A stretch of 64,000 nt of DNA from Phytophthora hibernalis (taxonomy: Eukaryota; Oomycota; Peronosporomycetes; Peronosporales; Peronosporaceae): NCBI GenBank assembly GCA_012656075.1, contig JAAKBF010000259.1, positions 24,045 to 88,044 of the forward strand, in the 5' to 3' direction. Below the pieces are notes generated by a model that worked only from the letters and a program-made list of their open reading frames with translations, was not told the origin of the DNA and did not search any database. Of this stretch, positions 53,117-63,293 are shown piece by piece. The position numbers and the translations under genes were made by a program. Numbering within the stretch: position 1 is the first letter of the stretch; every line of letters begins with the position of its first letter.

Positions 53117-53272
53117 CAGGATGTACCGGAACCAGTGTAGATCTGAGATTACCTCAACTGGCGGTTGACGACGGCCGTATCGGGGCCATCGCGTTGCAGA
53201 AGACTGAAGTTGCTGAACGAAGGATTGGGCACTACGAAGGCATGTCGTGATGTATCTCGAACTGCCGAGAAC

Positions 53273-54299
53273 TTAGAGGAGTTCATTGCGCGTGGCCTTA
53301 CCCTGATCTAGGAGGTTTTTAATGCGCTTGATGCCTTTGTCGATCTTGTTTTGCGGGATCGACAGCTTGCGATTTATGGTATCCCAGGTAAGACCCAAGA
53401 CGGTTATGCGGGTTTGCCATAGCGAGAACTTGGCTTCGTTGATGGAGCGGGGGCCCAGGATCGCTACCATTGAGTGCCGTAGTATAGCTTCAGCTAACTG
53501 GAGCCTGTCTCCAGAGTCGATCTCGATCATGACGTGGTCGTCAACCCACTCATATCCAAAAACGGAGTTTGATCTCGAGAATCCGCTACTGTAGCTGGCG
53601 AATTTTGAGAAACAAGCCAAGAGATTACCCGTCCGAATACACCGTAGAATTTCGGTGAGCCGGACCATCCGAAAGGAGCGGCAAGATCGATAACTAGCGC
53701 GTTGATCTCTGGAATCAAGCCAGCCATTTGGTGGACGTGACTTGCGTGGGTCATCAGATGCCGGTATGCGCCCTTCACTCCCCTTTTAGGATTCGAATTG
53801 TACGGTTTGGGTGTGCTGTCGCCAAAGCTTCGATTCTTGCGGCAAGCACAGTGACATCCAGGTATTCCACTTCGGGTAGGCACGTTTTATCGAGGAGATC
53901 GTTCGTAGATTCACCTGCTGGAAAGGAGAGATCGTGGATTAATCGCACTTCGATGAGAGGGTCAACGTCATTCTTCCCGACAGCGCCGAATGGACTACAG
54001 TGTACGTTCGACCACTGGCCCAGTGAATCAGCATCCACCACTAGAAATCTGCCAGCCTCCTGACCACTGCGAATGCTTCGTAGGTCTGCATTTAGGTGAC
54101 GAACAAAAGATTGGTGATTCTTTGGTGGTGGGCGAGTTTGGTGTGGCTTTTCGAGCCACATGGGAGTGATGCCGTGTGTTGCGATCTCCACAAGATGCGA
54201 GAGATGAGGATATCCGTCTAAAAGAAACGTCAGGCGCTCCGGAACGAGAGGCTTGTTTGGCCGACTGTCGTTCTTAGTTTCGTGTCGATACCAGCGCAC
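53273..54299 (-). pseudogene. Reverse transcriptase of YR retroelement copy 2
   Basis: Frames 53775-54299, 53527-53883 and 53273-53668 overlap. Motifs in order: GRFLVVDADSLGQWSNVHCS, IEVRLIHDLSFPAGES, VKGAYRHLM, DLAAPFGWSGSPKFYGVFGR and GYEWVDDHVMIEID, then GLTWDTINRKLSIPQNKI. The catalytic Asp pair of the YxDD-type box (WVDD) is intact here, unlike copy 1. Two frameshifts remain. Confidence 0.88.
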
Positions 54300-55071
54300 C
54301 GTGTCGACAATTCTAGCTCCTTTCTACGAACGATGTCCGATAGTGGGGCTTGTGCCACTTCGTCGAGGCCACTCGAAGCCTTCGTTGATCCCGACGTGTA
54401 CCGAAACCCGAGCTTGCGGCGTCCGGCCGATTGGCGGGACTCCTCAAGTAGTAGATCTTCTTCTAAACGATCCACAATTACGTTAGCGGTACTTCGTGAC
54501 AGAGTGACCAGTTTGGTTTTGGAGGAATTGCACTCACCATGACGGACGTCATGTACTGGTGTGTCCACTGGGTTTGCGCCGTGAGAAACAAGGTTCATGT
54601 GCGAAGACACCATCGAGATTGGAGCTTCTTTCGATGAAGCAAAATTGAAAGAGGCCGAGCGAGTACTGATGACTGCTCGGCTTGATTGAGCTCCGACGGC
54701 AACGAACGAAGCCGACGGAGAGTTGAACGAATTTGAGGAAGAACTGACTTGGACTGGAGAGACGCGTTGCGATACCAAAGCGGACACAGATTGGGGCCCC
54801 GGCATGCTACCAGTGCCTATAGGAGAGCTACCCTGGCGTCATAGCGAGGCGTGTTCTGGCTTCAAACCTCCAAAACGTTCGCCAATTAAGTCGTGCACGA
54901 TGTGGTGGAGACTCTCCGGGACGAAATGAGATCGTTTGTTGGAAAGACACGACTTGCCGTTGTTAGCCTTACAGCCGCTGTTGGACAGGAAACGAAGACA
55001 TAGTCGCTTGCCATCCTGTACAGGTACCTGTCCGTACACATCAGGGGAATTGATGGTTCCGATTTGGTCAC
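54230..55071 (-). pseudogene. Gag C-terminal and Cys/His region, copy 2
   Basis: Frame 54839-55039 has DGKRLCLRFLSNSGCKANNG then CLSNKRSHFVPE, a likely C-x7-C-x7-C-x5-H finger for nucleic-acid binding. Frame 54230-54805 (191 codons) is a Ser/Ala/Val-rich linker (FNSPSASFVAVGAQSSRAV) leading into RT with no recognisable domain. Confidence 0.6.
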
Positions 55072-55270
55072 GCGGTGTACACGGTGTCGAAGTGCTGTGA
55101 ATGATTTGACGAGTTCGTGGAGCTTATCGTCCGCTTAGCGCTCGTACCAGATAGAACGGCATGCAGCTCGTGGATGTGTCGCTGCTGAATGTGTATCATA
55201 ATTTGGCGGAAATCAGCGTCGTCCTCAGTGCAACGGCGTTTGACGTGAGACCCATCACTCGCGCCTTGCT

Positions 55271-57126
55271 CTAGTTCGACGCGAATTTTTCCAGAATGGA
55301 GTTTAACCAGTAGACCACCAAAACTAGGTCATGTTGTGCCCATTTCATCCGACGGAGGCGCTGCTTCGTGAACGTGACCAATTCGTCTATCAGGTTACAC
55401 AGCACCGTTGAATAAAATTCGATCCAAAGGCAGCGAGGGACTGGAGCGCTTCGATAATGTCTTCGATTTTGGCTGCCGGAGGGGCTGCATGGAGCGAAAC
55501 AGTAGCAGAGAAGTTCTGCATGTTTACCCCGCTCGTCATGATCCATACTGCCTTGTCGTTGAGGGTGCTGAATGGACCGAAGTTCATACAGCAGAGGCCA
55601 CGAATGCCAAACTCAATGGCGAACATGCTCCTACCAGGACGCTCGGAAAGGGCTTGAAGAGGACGAAGACCGAATTTACTAGACCCTCGAGAAAAATAGA
55701 AACTCTTTTACCTTGGTGTTTGAGTGAGGTCACCATATCGTCAATTCGTCGCTGGGTCGGCGACGGTACGATCGAGTGTTTTGAACGATGATCCATGTGA
55801 CGCTGATCAGGTTCCACCGGTGCGAGGTCCATTCTGGCGCTTGGAAGTGAGGTAGCTGCATCTTCTTGATCAGCATGACCTAAAATGGTGGTGACGTTTG
55901 CTGATCGTGTTCCTGAAGAGGGTGGGACGTCCGCGTGCGATGCAAATGCGTGAAACGCTGCATCCGATCGCAGTTGAAGAAATCTCTCGGCGAGATCGGG
56001 ATGGCTTAGAAGCAGCTGCGCGATTTGAGCGTCCTTGTTTGCTTCAATCGACACAGTATGGTTAAACCTTGGTCTAGCTGTCGGTCGTTTGGTTTCTTCA
56101 TTCTCGGCGTAGCGTTTGCGGAATGGTTGAGATGGCAAGTGGTTTCCTTCAGGAGAAGGTTCGTTGATTATTTCGTCGTCATCATCATCTACTTCGGGGT
56201 CGAACAGAGTAAGGTCATTGCTCTGCTGCGCGACCTGTCTGCCGTGCACCGACGAAAGAAGTGGCTGATCCTCTGATACCACTGGCGGTCGGCAGAATGA
56301 TGTCCCGACGGACGATGGTACTGGCAGGACGTGGCCATCGACATGGTAGGCTTAGTCAGCTGCATGTTGTAACACAAACGATGTTCGGTCACCTTTCTTG
56401 GGGTCCACCCAGGTCGTGATTGTGTTCGGTGGTGAGAACGAGGAAGGGTCAATGAGATCATTGAGGATGACGGATATGTCCATCGAGCCGTCATTCGAGC
56501 TCGTGCCACACACTCGATCTAGAATTGCATGATGAAGCTCCACTAGCTCGTCTATGGACTAATCATTTTGTCCGAACGAGAGTGCTTCCAAGAGCAATGC
56601 TACCACCGGGGCACCGGGGTTATGTTGTCGGATGTTGTTGATACCGTTTGGTCCAGCAGCTGAACGGTGAGTTGAGTTCCCTTGGAGGTTATCACCTGAA
56701 GCTGTTTTCATGCTCGATCATGACTGTCTGTCGAAGCAATGGCCCCGCAGTTGCTGACCTTGGTTCTTGTGCCGAGACTGTACAGCTCGTCGCGATTGAG
56801 TGCTTGATTATCAACGTGTGGCCAACCGCATCGTGCATCCCGTCAACTCGAATGACACGAGGGCCCACGGATGCTACTTTGCAATAGATAGGGAATCCCA
56901 CTCGAACTGAACGAGGTCCGGGGTTACAAGGAGGTAGGAGCGCGAGGACAGCGAGGGGCCATGTTTCGAGGTCAGGGCGTTGAACAGACGACTGGGAGTT
57001 AAAACGTCTTCTGCCGAGGCGAGGAATTGAAGAATGAGCCTCTGGACTTTGCTCTGGACCCGAGCACTGGGTGGTTTCACTACCTACGATAGCAACCGCT
57101 ACTACTGCTTCTCCGAGGCGTCCCAC
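55271..57126 (-). pseudogene. Gag region, copy 2 (fragmented)
   Basis: Frames run from the A1 repeat inward: 56352-56543 (LVELHHAILDRVCG), 55584-56282 (232 codons; acidic VDDDDDEIINEPSPEGN, then AQIAQLLLSHPDLAERFLQL) and 55390-55626 (SGVNMQNFSATVSLHAAPPA). The last is homologous to 8101-8340 of copy 1. Frames upstream at 56692-57126 start within A1. Several stops; no enzyme motif. Confidence 0.65.
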
Positions 57127-57175
57127 GGCTTGAAGAGAAGCTATTTTAATCTGCTCCGCGTCTCTTAAATCTCCA
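56998..57175 (-). repeat. Split direct repeat A1 (element 5' end)
   Basis: Partner of A2 at 51286-51456. On the minus strand the element begins TGGAGATTTAAGAGACGCGG. Confidence 0.9.
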
Positions 57176-57275
57176 GTGCCGTTATAGAAGGGTCGTCACG
57201 AGTATGATCCATGCTAGACTGAAGGGACTGGAGGGAGAAGCTTTTCGCTTTGAGACTCTCTTTATACCAGAACCG

Positions 57276-57894
57276 CTAGAACTGCTGAAACAGTATATAC
57301 TCTCCGTTTTCCATCAATTTGGATGCTGGTAGGGCCTTCACAATGTCATTCAAGCCCAGCGCTTCACTCAATGTCGCTGGATTCATTCCGTAATTTTTCA
57401 TTTGACGGAAGAGAACGTTCCTTTGGTTTGTTGCAAACCAGCGCTTCACTTGTTGCCGACACAACTCCGCCAATCCAGCGACTCGGTTCCCCCAAGATGC
57501 GCCTTGCCAAAAGTTTCCATTCGGTACAACATTTTCTCAGCATCCTGTAGTGTCAGTCTTCCTCGCTCTTCATCAGAATCGCCGTGGTCGTTGCTGCTAG
57601 CCTCATCAACACCTTTTTGGTTCGCAGCAAACGGTTGTTTGTTCCGGAACCCGCGAAAGGAACAGCAGCGCCACGGAATGTGGTACGATCGGTGTCTTGG
57701 ATGGCGAAGACGGAATCAAAGTTTGCCAGCAGTGTAGCAGCCGCAAGTACGGCCCAGACTAGACGCCTATGTTCGTGTACACGCTCGGAGCTGCCTTGGT
57801 GTCGTCGAAGGAAAATTTCGGAGTGAGGCACGGTAGTTCCAGAGCAACAGGTCTGCAGGAAGTTCTTTTGAAACGATACAGCATCATTGCCCAT
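57276..57894 (-). pseudogene. RXLR effector pseudogene
   Basis: Frame 57553-57894 contains a hydrophobic signal-peptide-like run (LVWAVLAAATLLANF, about 57765-57720) and RLLR at 57622-57633. The Met expected just before that run is missing (ACATAGG context at about 57770), so the natural start is lost. The DEER motif (about 57575-57560) is in a different frame, and the C-terminal sequence (57276-57473: NYGMNPATLSEALGLND) in a third, so at least two frameshifts. It belongs to the secreted plant-directed RXLR family, now non-functional. The YR element ends 100 bp downstream. Confidence 0.8.
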
Positions 57895-57908
57895 CAGATC
57901 GTGTATTT

Positions 57909-58078
57909 ATATCTTCAGCAATGAATATTAATCATGGCCATGATTATCAACGTGTAAAATAATAATCATGGGTTACGATTATTCTTACACTTTTAATATC
58001 TTCAGCAATGAATCCATGTAATAATCATTGCCCATGATGATCAACGTGTAAAATAATAATCGTGGGCTACGATTATTC
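57909..58078. repeat. Tandem duplication, about 87-94 bp unit
   Basis: ATATCTTCAGCAATGAAT occurs at 57909 and 57996, and CAACGTGTAAAATAATAATC at about 57948 and 58042, each followed by palindromic ATGGGTTACGATTATT-like sequence. It lies immediately upstream of the RXLR pseudogene, in its former promoter region. Confidence 0.8.
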
Positions 58079-58750
58079 GTTGTCGGAACTTACCTGGATC
58101 ACACAGATACACCTCTCAACTTACGCTTGGGTTGGCTTTGGGACTGACGCCAAAGTCAGTGTTTGTATCCCTTGCGGCACGTTTCGGAGGCCGGGCAGGC
58201 TCCAATGTGCGATCACCATCGCTACTCAAAGATCTTTTCGGAAGCTGGCGTGTTGATTCTTCTCGGCTGTCACTACGTTCCCCTACGCCATGAAGTGTTG
58301 ATAAAGCCGCAAGGAATCGGCTTTATCCGTTTTTGTACACTGGCTGATATGGATTATAAAGCCACAGGTAAAAACTGAAAAGCCGAATACAAAGCCGCGG
58401 CAGTCGAGATAAAGCCGCAATGCAATACCTGTACACATTGCACATTATGTATATGTACATGCTGCTATACGAACAGCAGGTGGGTCACCAGGTGGCCACG
58501 ATCTTCTCCTCCATTCTCAAATCCCCCGGTGGGAATTCCACAGACAGAGACGTCCGGCATCGAGTCTTGGCCTGGCCGTCCCAAAATGAGACGTCATCAA
58601 AGGTTCGAAAGACATCGGTTCGCCGAAACAGGCTTGCCAAAGAAAGTAGAATGAAGTCAGCTTGTGTGTAGCTGCGTACGGCGTCAAAACGCGAAACGAT
58701 GATCCACCTACGCCCAAAGTCATTTCAGGGCGAACAACTAACTATACAAA
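58079..58750. other. No gene; cluster of AAAGCCG motifs with a perfect stem-loop
   Basis: A perfect 10-bp inverted repeat, GATAAAGCCG (58300-58309) and CGGCTTTATC (58318-58327), is followed within 100 bp by four more AAAGCC(G/A) words, including GATAAAGCCGCAA near 58410. No coding frame with a motif was seen. Confidence 0.55.
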
Positions 58751-59210
58751 TCATCTCGTTGCCAATTCTACCAAGACGGCATCAAACGGGGTGATGTCAT
58801 CAAGCCACCACAAGTTGCGCAGACACTTATGAGTGGGTTCTTACGACAGAATTCTGAAGCAAACACGATCGAAATTGCTTCAGCAACAAGCTCCGACAAA
58901 CGCCAGCGATTTATCAGTGAATGTTTTGACAATGTATTCAGCGATGAAGAGCTCGAAGAATTTCAGCGCCTGCTCATCTACTTTCAAGCCGACAATTGCT
59001 TACCAGATCGCTTCATTGAAAAACAGTCGAGCATTCGTTTGTTTATCTGAACAAGGCCTGCGCGAGAGCTCTTCAGAAAAGGAAAGATATGGGTCGAATT
59101 CTGGATAAGGAGAGCAACGTCGAAAAACAAGACCAGTTCGTTGCACTGAGCAACAGACTGGCATTCAGTGGTGGGCGCATGAATTTTTATCTGATCTGTG
59201 GCAAAACATT
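58751..59210 (+). pseudogene. hAT transposase, N-terminal part
   Basis: Frame 58829-59050 reads RFISECFDNVFSDEELEEFQ then LLIYFQADNCLPDRFIEKQS, and a second frame continues LNKACARALQKRKDMGRILD and NRLAFSGGRMNF, as in oomycete hAT-type (DUF659-like) transposases. The last codons (SDLWQNI-equivalent) are interrupted by the LINE at 59211. Confidence 0.6.
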
Positions 59211-59426
59211 CAGTTTCAGTTTCTCAGTTAGGTACATTGATGTCATTTAGTTGTGTGTCTTTTCTAACGACCTCCTATGTCCATTCCTCTGACTGCCTCT
59301 TTATCAGCCGTCGGCTGAGGATCCCGCCATCATCACTCCCTCGTGGCCAGTCTCCTCCGATGCCCACTCAGAATTAACGTGCGCTTACTCAACCGAGGTC
59401 GCAATTCCATATTCAAGATCTCAATA

Positions 59427-59825
59427 TTATACATCCCCCTTGACCAGCCGCTGTAAAAATTTCCATTGTTCCGTGTGTCCACCACCGCACTCCATCTGTA
59501 TCTGCTTGCTACTGCGTGTGTCCATGACCTGATTAGCCAGCCAGTCCACCATTGCGTTGAACTCTCGCAAGTGGTGCTTCCACGTGAGCACCACCACTTT
59601 CGAGATAGCCCTGCGGCACTGCCAATATATCGGCTTCAAATGGTGCGCCTTTGGCGGGCGTCTGACTTGGTGCTGCCGGATGATCATGGCGCTATCACCG
59701 ACGACATCCACCGGTGAGTACCCGTGTTTGCCGCACGCCATTAGTCCTGTGTAATGCCCCATGTTCTCAGCCAGGTTGTTGGTCGTTGTCCTCGCCGGAT
59801 AAGACATGCTAGCAGCCCATACCAC
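59427..59825 (-). pseudogene. LINE RNase H domain
   Basis: A 132-codon frame with TTNNLAENMGHYTGLMACG (the Glu of LAEN), VDVVGDSAMIIRQ (Asp) and FNAMVDWLANQVMD (terminal Asp), the RNase H type I pattern of retroelements. The first Asp strand lies upstream near 59880 (GTRGLADRG region), out of frame. Confidence 0.8.
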
Positions 59826-59982
59826 TTGGTGGTGTCAATCACCGGCCGCAATGCGCACTACGGCTGCCCCCGATCCGCCAGGCCCCGGGTTCCCACGTGA
59901 CCCTCCATCAAAATAAAGAATGTATGTGCTGCCAGTGGGCCGCAACTCTTCATGTGTGCTTGTTCTTTCCGGAGCACCTGCT

Positions 59983-60722
59983 TCACCACTGACGCCGCCG
60001 TGCCCAGAACCGCCGCGGAGTGGTCGCGGTGATGTGTTTGTGCATTGTGTGGTATCCTATCCATAGTCGACTAGCTAGCACCTTAGTGTGATGCTGAGCC
60101 GTGACGTCATTCAATTCATCAAAGTGCTGTACTCTACAGCGCCAGGTTGCTTGGAAGTACAGTGCCGCTCCAAGCCTCCAGCATCCTTCAACTAGTTGCG
60201 TGACGTAGTCGTCGACCCAGCAAACGCCCTTGGTCATCCCATCCATCTTGCCAACCGCCACCTCCCAGAATCGATGATGAATCTTCGGGACCCGTAACCC
60301 AAAACATGCCTCTTCCAGCTCCGCCTCCCGGAGGCCAAGCTGTTTCCATTTGTGAGAGAAGATGGCCCTCAGTTTACCAGCCGCTGGGCACGTCAAAACA
60401 CGTGATAAACGTCCACGTCCACCAAGCGCGTACACTCCACATGAGGACATCCCAGTTTCCCGTTCCGGATGTCGTACATGGAGTACGACCTGGCCTTCAT
60501 CCTGTAGAGCACTTGCTCTCCCCAGGGACCGAGGCCTAATATTTTCCGGATACGCCTCCACTCCAGTGTCTTCATGCCAGCTGCAACCGAGTCACTCGCT
60601 TCACGCCAGTACCCCGCTCTCGCGAGCTCTTGCTTATCTCCTCGCTTGTGCGACGCAGTTGCGCCGTAGTCCTTGTAATGTTTACGAGCGCGCGGCCACC
60701 TCCTCCCCGAATACACAAACAA
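59983..60722 (-). pseudogene. LINE zf-RVT region (C-terminal ORF2)
   Basis: Frame 60393-60722 has TLEWRRIRKILGLGPWGEQV then YDIRNGKLGCPHVECTRLVD, and frame 59983-60561 continues TCPAAGKLRAIFSHKWKQLG and EEACFGLRVPKIHHRFWEVA. GCPHxECxxxxDxxHxFxxCP is the zinc-binding zf-RVT signature of LINE and related reverse transcriptases. Frameshift near 60400. Confidence 0.75.
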
Positions 60723-60751
60723 GCAAGTCTTGATGTGTGTGGCAAAACATT

Positions 60752-61600
60752 GCCAAGTTGCACTTGCTGGGATGTATGCTCGCTCTCTTTGGTACTATCG
60801 TAACTTAAGGACTGTTTCCCACCGGATCCAGGCACGATGGTGTTGCAATCGCAGAACACATGGAGAAGGTGATTAAGGATGTTGAGGCAAAAGGATGGAA
60901 AATTAAAGGTGTAGTAACCGATAATGCTGGCCAATACGGCGTATTCTAGCCCTTCGCCATCCTCGCATTGCATATATTCACTGCTTTGCTCATGACATCA
61001 ATAACTTAGTGAAGTCTGTTTTGAACTCATATTTTTGCAAGCTGACGAAGCAGGCATCGAAGGCTACCGTTGTATTGAACACGTTGTCATCGAAGAGGTT
61101 AGTTTGAGCTCAAGCTTTCGTTACTTCAACCTATGGAAAGCCTTTGGGCTTTATCAATCTCTGTGAAACACGTTGGAATAGTATGCAAGGTTGCTTTGCG
61201 TCGCTATTGCGGCTTCGAAATGCACTGAAGCAATTTGCCGTTATGTACGTAGACGACGATGAGTTTCCCGAGGCACTCTGTGTATTTTGTGATCCTATAT
61301 TTTAGGAGCAGCTCGAATCCGCCGAAGAAGTAATTCGGCCGCTCTCAAACGTGTCATACAAGTTACTTCTTGATGAGAACACACTCGCAGATGTTGTGAT
61401 TTCATATCGAGATATGTGTCGTGGATTCCTGGGCGACTTCGATAACATGGGGCTCGTATCGCTCGCGTAGAAGAGATGGCAGCAATGCGAGCAGCCGTTA
61501 ATGCTTCTGGCTTTTTTCTTCATTCGAAACATGTTCATGTTGCTGTGGCGATGCACAAGGAAGCACCGAATTTACGGCTTCTAGAAATGTTGTGTGGTTC
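60752..61600 (+). pseudogene. hAT transposase, catalytic core and C-terminal part
   Basis: Plus-strand frames read AIAEHMEKVIKDVEAKGWKI, KGVVTDNAGQYG (Asp site, about 60908-60945), RIAYIHCFAHDINNLVKSVL, LCETRWNSMQGCFASLLRLR and ALCVFCDPIF with a stop, then LESAEEVIRPLSNVSYKLLL and DENTLADVVISYRD. HCxAHxxNL and the C/D-E-TRW block are hallmarks of hAT transposases. Stops occur near 60950, 61108, 61304 and 61468. Confidence 0.8.
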
Positions 61601-62359
61601 TGGCATTTACTACTACCGACGATATGTTGAAAACAAGAGTGATATCGTTGGATAAACGGCCGATCTTCACGCCTGGTATTGGGACCTTTTTGTTGATAGT
61701 TCACTCATTTGTTTCACCGGAGATGTTGGTCAGTACTGGAGCTTTGCGGGAGACGTCAGACCTGTGTATACAATCCTTGTATGCTCATTCTAGTCAATTG
61801 TATGCACGAAAGTAGCCAATCAGCTGAGGACGTCCAGTTGCTGTCCGTGCCGGTACCACTCCGCTAATCGAAAATAGCAATAGCAACCCCGAGTGGAGAT
61901 AGGAAAATGCTATTTGATCTGATTCCGTTGCTAAATAGCAATAGCAAATCCCAAAAAGCCGAGTGGAGTCTATTATAATAACGGCCCTTACGTTGTTCTC
62001 GTCCTTGTTTTGTAGGGCTTGCACCACACCGGGCTGACGAGGGCCGTGCAACGCCACCAGTTAACTTAATTCATGTCTTACCTGGATGCATTCCTTCTTC
62101 ATTAAATGTTCCGAAGTATCAAGCTGCCTACCATCGCATCTCGAATAGCAACGACTACCGGTACATCGTAACTGTTGTTTCGATTTGTAGGAGGCGCAAA
62201 CAGACTAACACTTTACAAACATCACTTGTTAATACCGATAGTATGCACAAATATGCGTCAATTCACAGCTAATTTCTCGGACACACAAGCAGAGTGGGAT
62301 GAGTTATGTCTACAAAGAGGAGCAGCGGCATCAATCATCGTCAGAGCAAGACTATCTTC
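61601..62359. repeat. hAT tail, short direct repeats and duplicated RXLR 3' flank
   Basis: AAATAGCAATAGCAA occurs at 61872-61886 and 61933-61947, each followed downstream by CCGAGTGGAG. ACGGCCC(TTAC)GTTG near 61981 is inverted as GGGCCGTGCAACG near 62041. From about 62265 to 62359 the sequence is the 3' flank of the RXLR gene shared with 39160-39295. No gene recognised. Confidence 0.5.
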
Positions 62360-62804
62360 TCAGTAGCCACCGGGGTACTTCCTCAGGTAGGCGGCCAGGA
62401 ACAAATTGTACTTCTCCTTGTCCTTGACATTCATAGCACCAGTTAGGCCGGTGAATTTCTCCTGCATTTGGCCCTTCGTCTTTCCCACCTTGACCCATTC
62501 GTCCGCCCTCCCAGACCACTTCCTGACTTGCGCCGATGACATGATGCCTCTCTCTTCATCATCTTCATCATTAGTGGCTTCTTCATCTTCATTATTTTCA
62601 TCATCTTCGTCATCTTTGACTTCTTCATAGGATCGCAAGAACCTCTTGCTGTTGATGGTATCGAGCGCCTGGGCTGAAACGCCAGCGTCAGTCGAAGTCA
62701 CCATCGATAGCTTAGCCTGGGGCATCACCCGAGGTGACCACGACGGCATTGCAGCTACAGATTAGCGTCGCCGTGGCGACGAGCAGGAAGTAGGCGAAGC
62801 GCAT
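62360..62804 (-). pseudogene. RXLR effector gene with one frameshift after signal peptide
   Basis: The natural start is the minus-strand ATG at 62804-62802, encoding a signal peptide (MRFAYFLLVATATLICSC), but that frame stops about 30 codons in. The remaining frame (62749-62360) has QAKLSMVTS, RFLR at 62633-62644, a long acidic tract, DDEER, then a short C-terminal domain (KWSGRADEWVKVGKTKGQMQ ... FLAAYLRKYPGGY). One indel near 62720 separates signal peptide and effector body. An initiator-like motif lies at 62857-62870. It shares LSMVTS and overall layout with 63294-63707, and its C terminus with 39293-39560. Confidence 0.82.
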
Positions 62805-62856
62805 GGCTAATGTTGGACAGGTGCGTGGGTGTTGAAAAGCTTGGGTGCCGCAGAGA

Positions 62857-62870
62857 GCAATGCGAAGTGA
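62857..62870 (-). promoter_or_regulatory. Oomycete INR/FPR-like promoter element
   Basis: The minus strand reads TCACTTCGCATTGC, close to the oomycete initiator plus flanking-promoter consensus (TCAYTYYNCAWTTT). It lies about 55 bp upstream of the ATG at 62804, a normal transcription start distance in Phytophthora. Confidence 0.6.
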
Positions 62871-63249
62871 TCCAGGATGTTGACCAGCAAAATCTTTTTG
62901 CCGCGTGCGAACCGCGCACCATTCGAATGACGGGCTAAAACTTCAAATTGGAGCGCACAACCAACAGTTGAATGATCCGTGGTTGTGCGATTCAATGTTA
63001 TTTACACGCATGTACATGTGTCTACTTTGTCCAAATTGCGTGGCAACAACATCACCACTCACCATCATGGTAACCATGTGAGAGCGATTACCATTTCACC
63101 CCTGAGGTAGAGATCGTATACGGTACCTTTGTTTGGTAAGATCAAGGGCGAAAAAGTACTCCGTTCGCGCAGCGTTGAGACAACGTAGATTTGTTTGCCT
63201 TTGCCCGAGAACAAGAGCGTGTTTGTAGTTTCTCGGCAAGTCTGAAGAA

Positions 63250-63263
63250 TCACTTTGCATTTT
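63250..63263 (+). promoter_or_regulatory. Oomycete INR/FPR-like promoter element
   Basis: TCACTTTGCATTTT matches the oomycete initiator/flanking-promoter consensus (TCAYTYYNCAWTTT) at every position. It ends about 30 bp before the ATG at 63294 and supports that start over the in-frame ATG at 63255, which lies inside the motif. Confidence 0.75.
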
Positions 63264-63293
63264 GCCTTCAAGTACCCAAGCCTTTCACCACCA

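Larger units (their letters stand above)
51189..57175 (-). mobile_element. Ngaro/PAT-like YR retrotransposon, copy 2, with split direct repeats
   Basis: Minus-strand element of about 6.0 kb. Repeats follow the order A1 (57175-56998), coding region, B1 (51545-51457), A2 (51456-51286), B2 (51279-51189): A1 matches A2 and B1 matches B2, with B1 directly abutting A2. This split-direct-repeat layout is known for Ngaro and PAT elements. Coding order is gag, Cys/His, RT, RNase H, tyrosine recombinase. Frameshifts interrupt gag and RT, but motifs are better preserved than in copy 1. Confidence 0.88.
59211..60737 (-). mobile_element. 5'-truncated LINE with 14-bp target site duplication
   Basis: Flanked by TGTGGCAAAACATT at 59197-59210 and 60738-60751. 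Minus-strand content is a zf-RVT-type segment followed by RNase H. The 3' end on the minus strand reads CTGAGAAACTGAAACTG, a short CTGAAA-type tail rather than poly(A). Most of the reverse transcriptase is missing, as is usual for 5'-truncated LINE insertions. Confidence 0.85.
58751..61600 (+). mobile_element. hAT-family transposon, split by a LINE
   Basis: The N-terminal part of a hAT-type transposase lies at 58751-59210 and its core at 60752-61600, with a LINE occupying 59211-60737 between two copies of TGTGGCAAAACATT. Reading across the junction with one duplication removed keeps the transposase frame. Stops and frameshifts elsewhere show decay. Terminal inverted repeats and the 8-bp duplication of the hAT itself were not identified. 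Confidence 0.75.
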
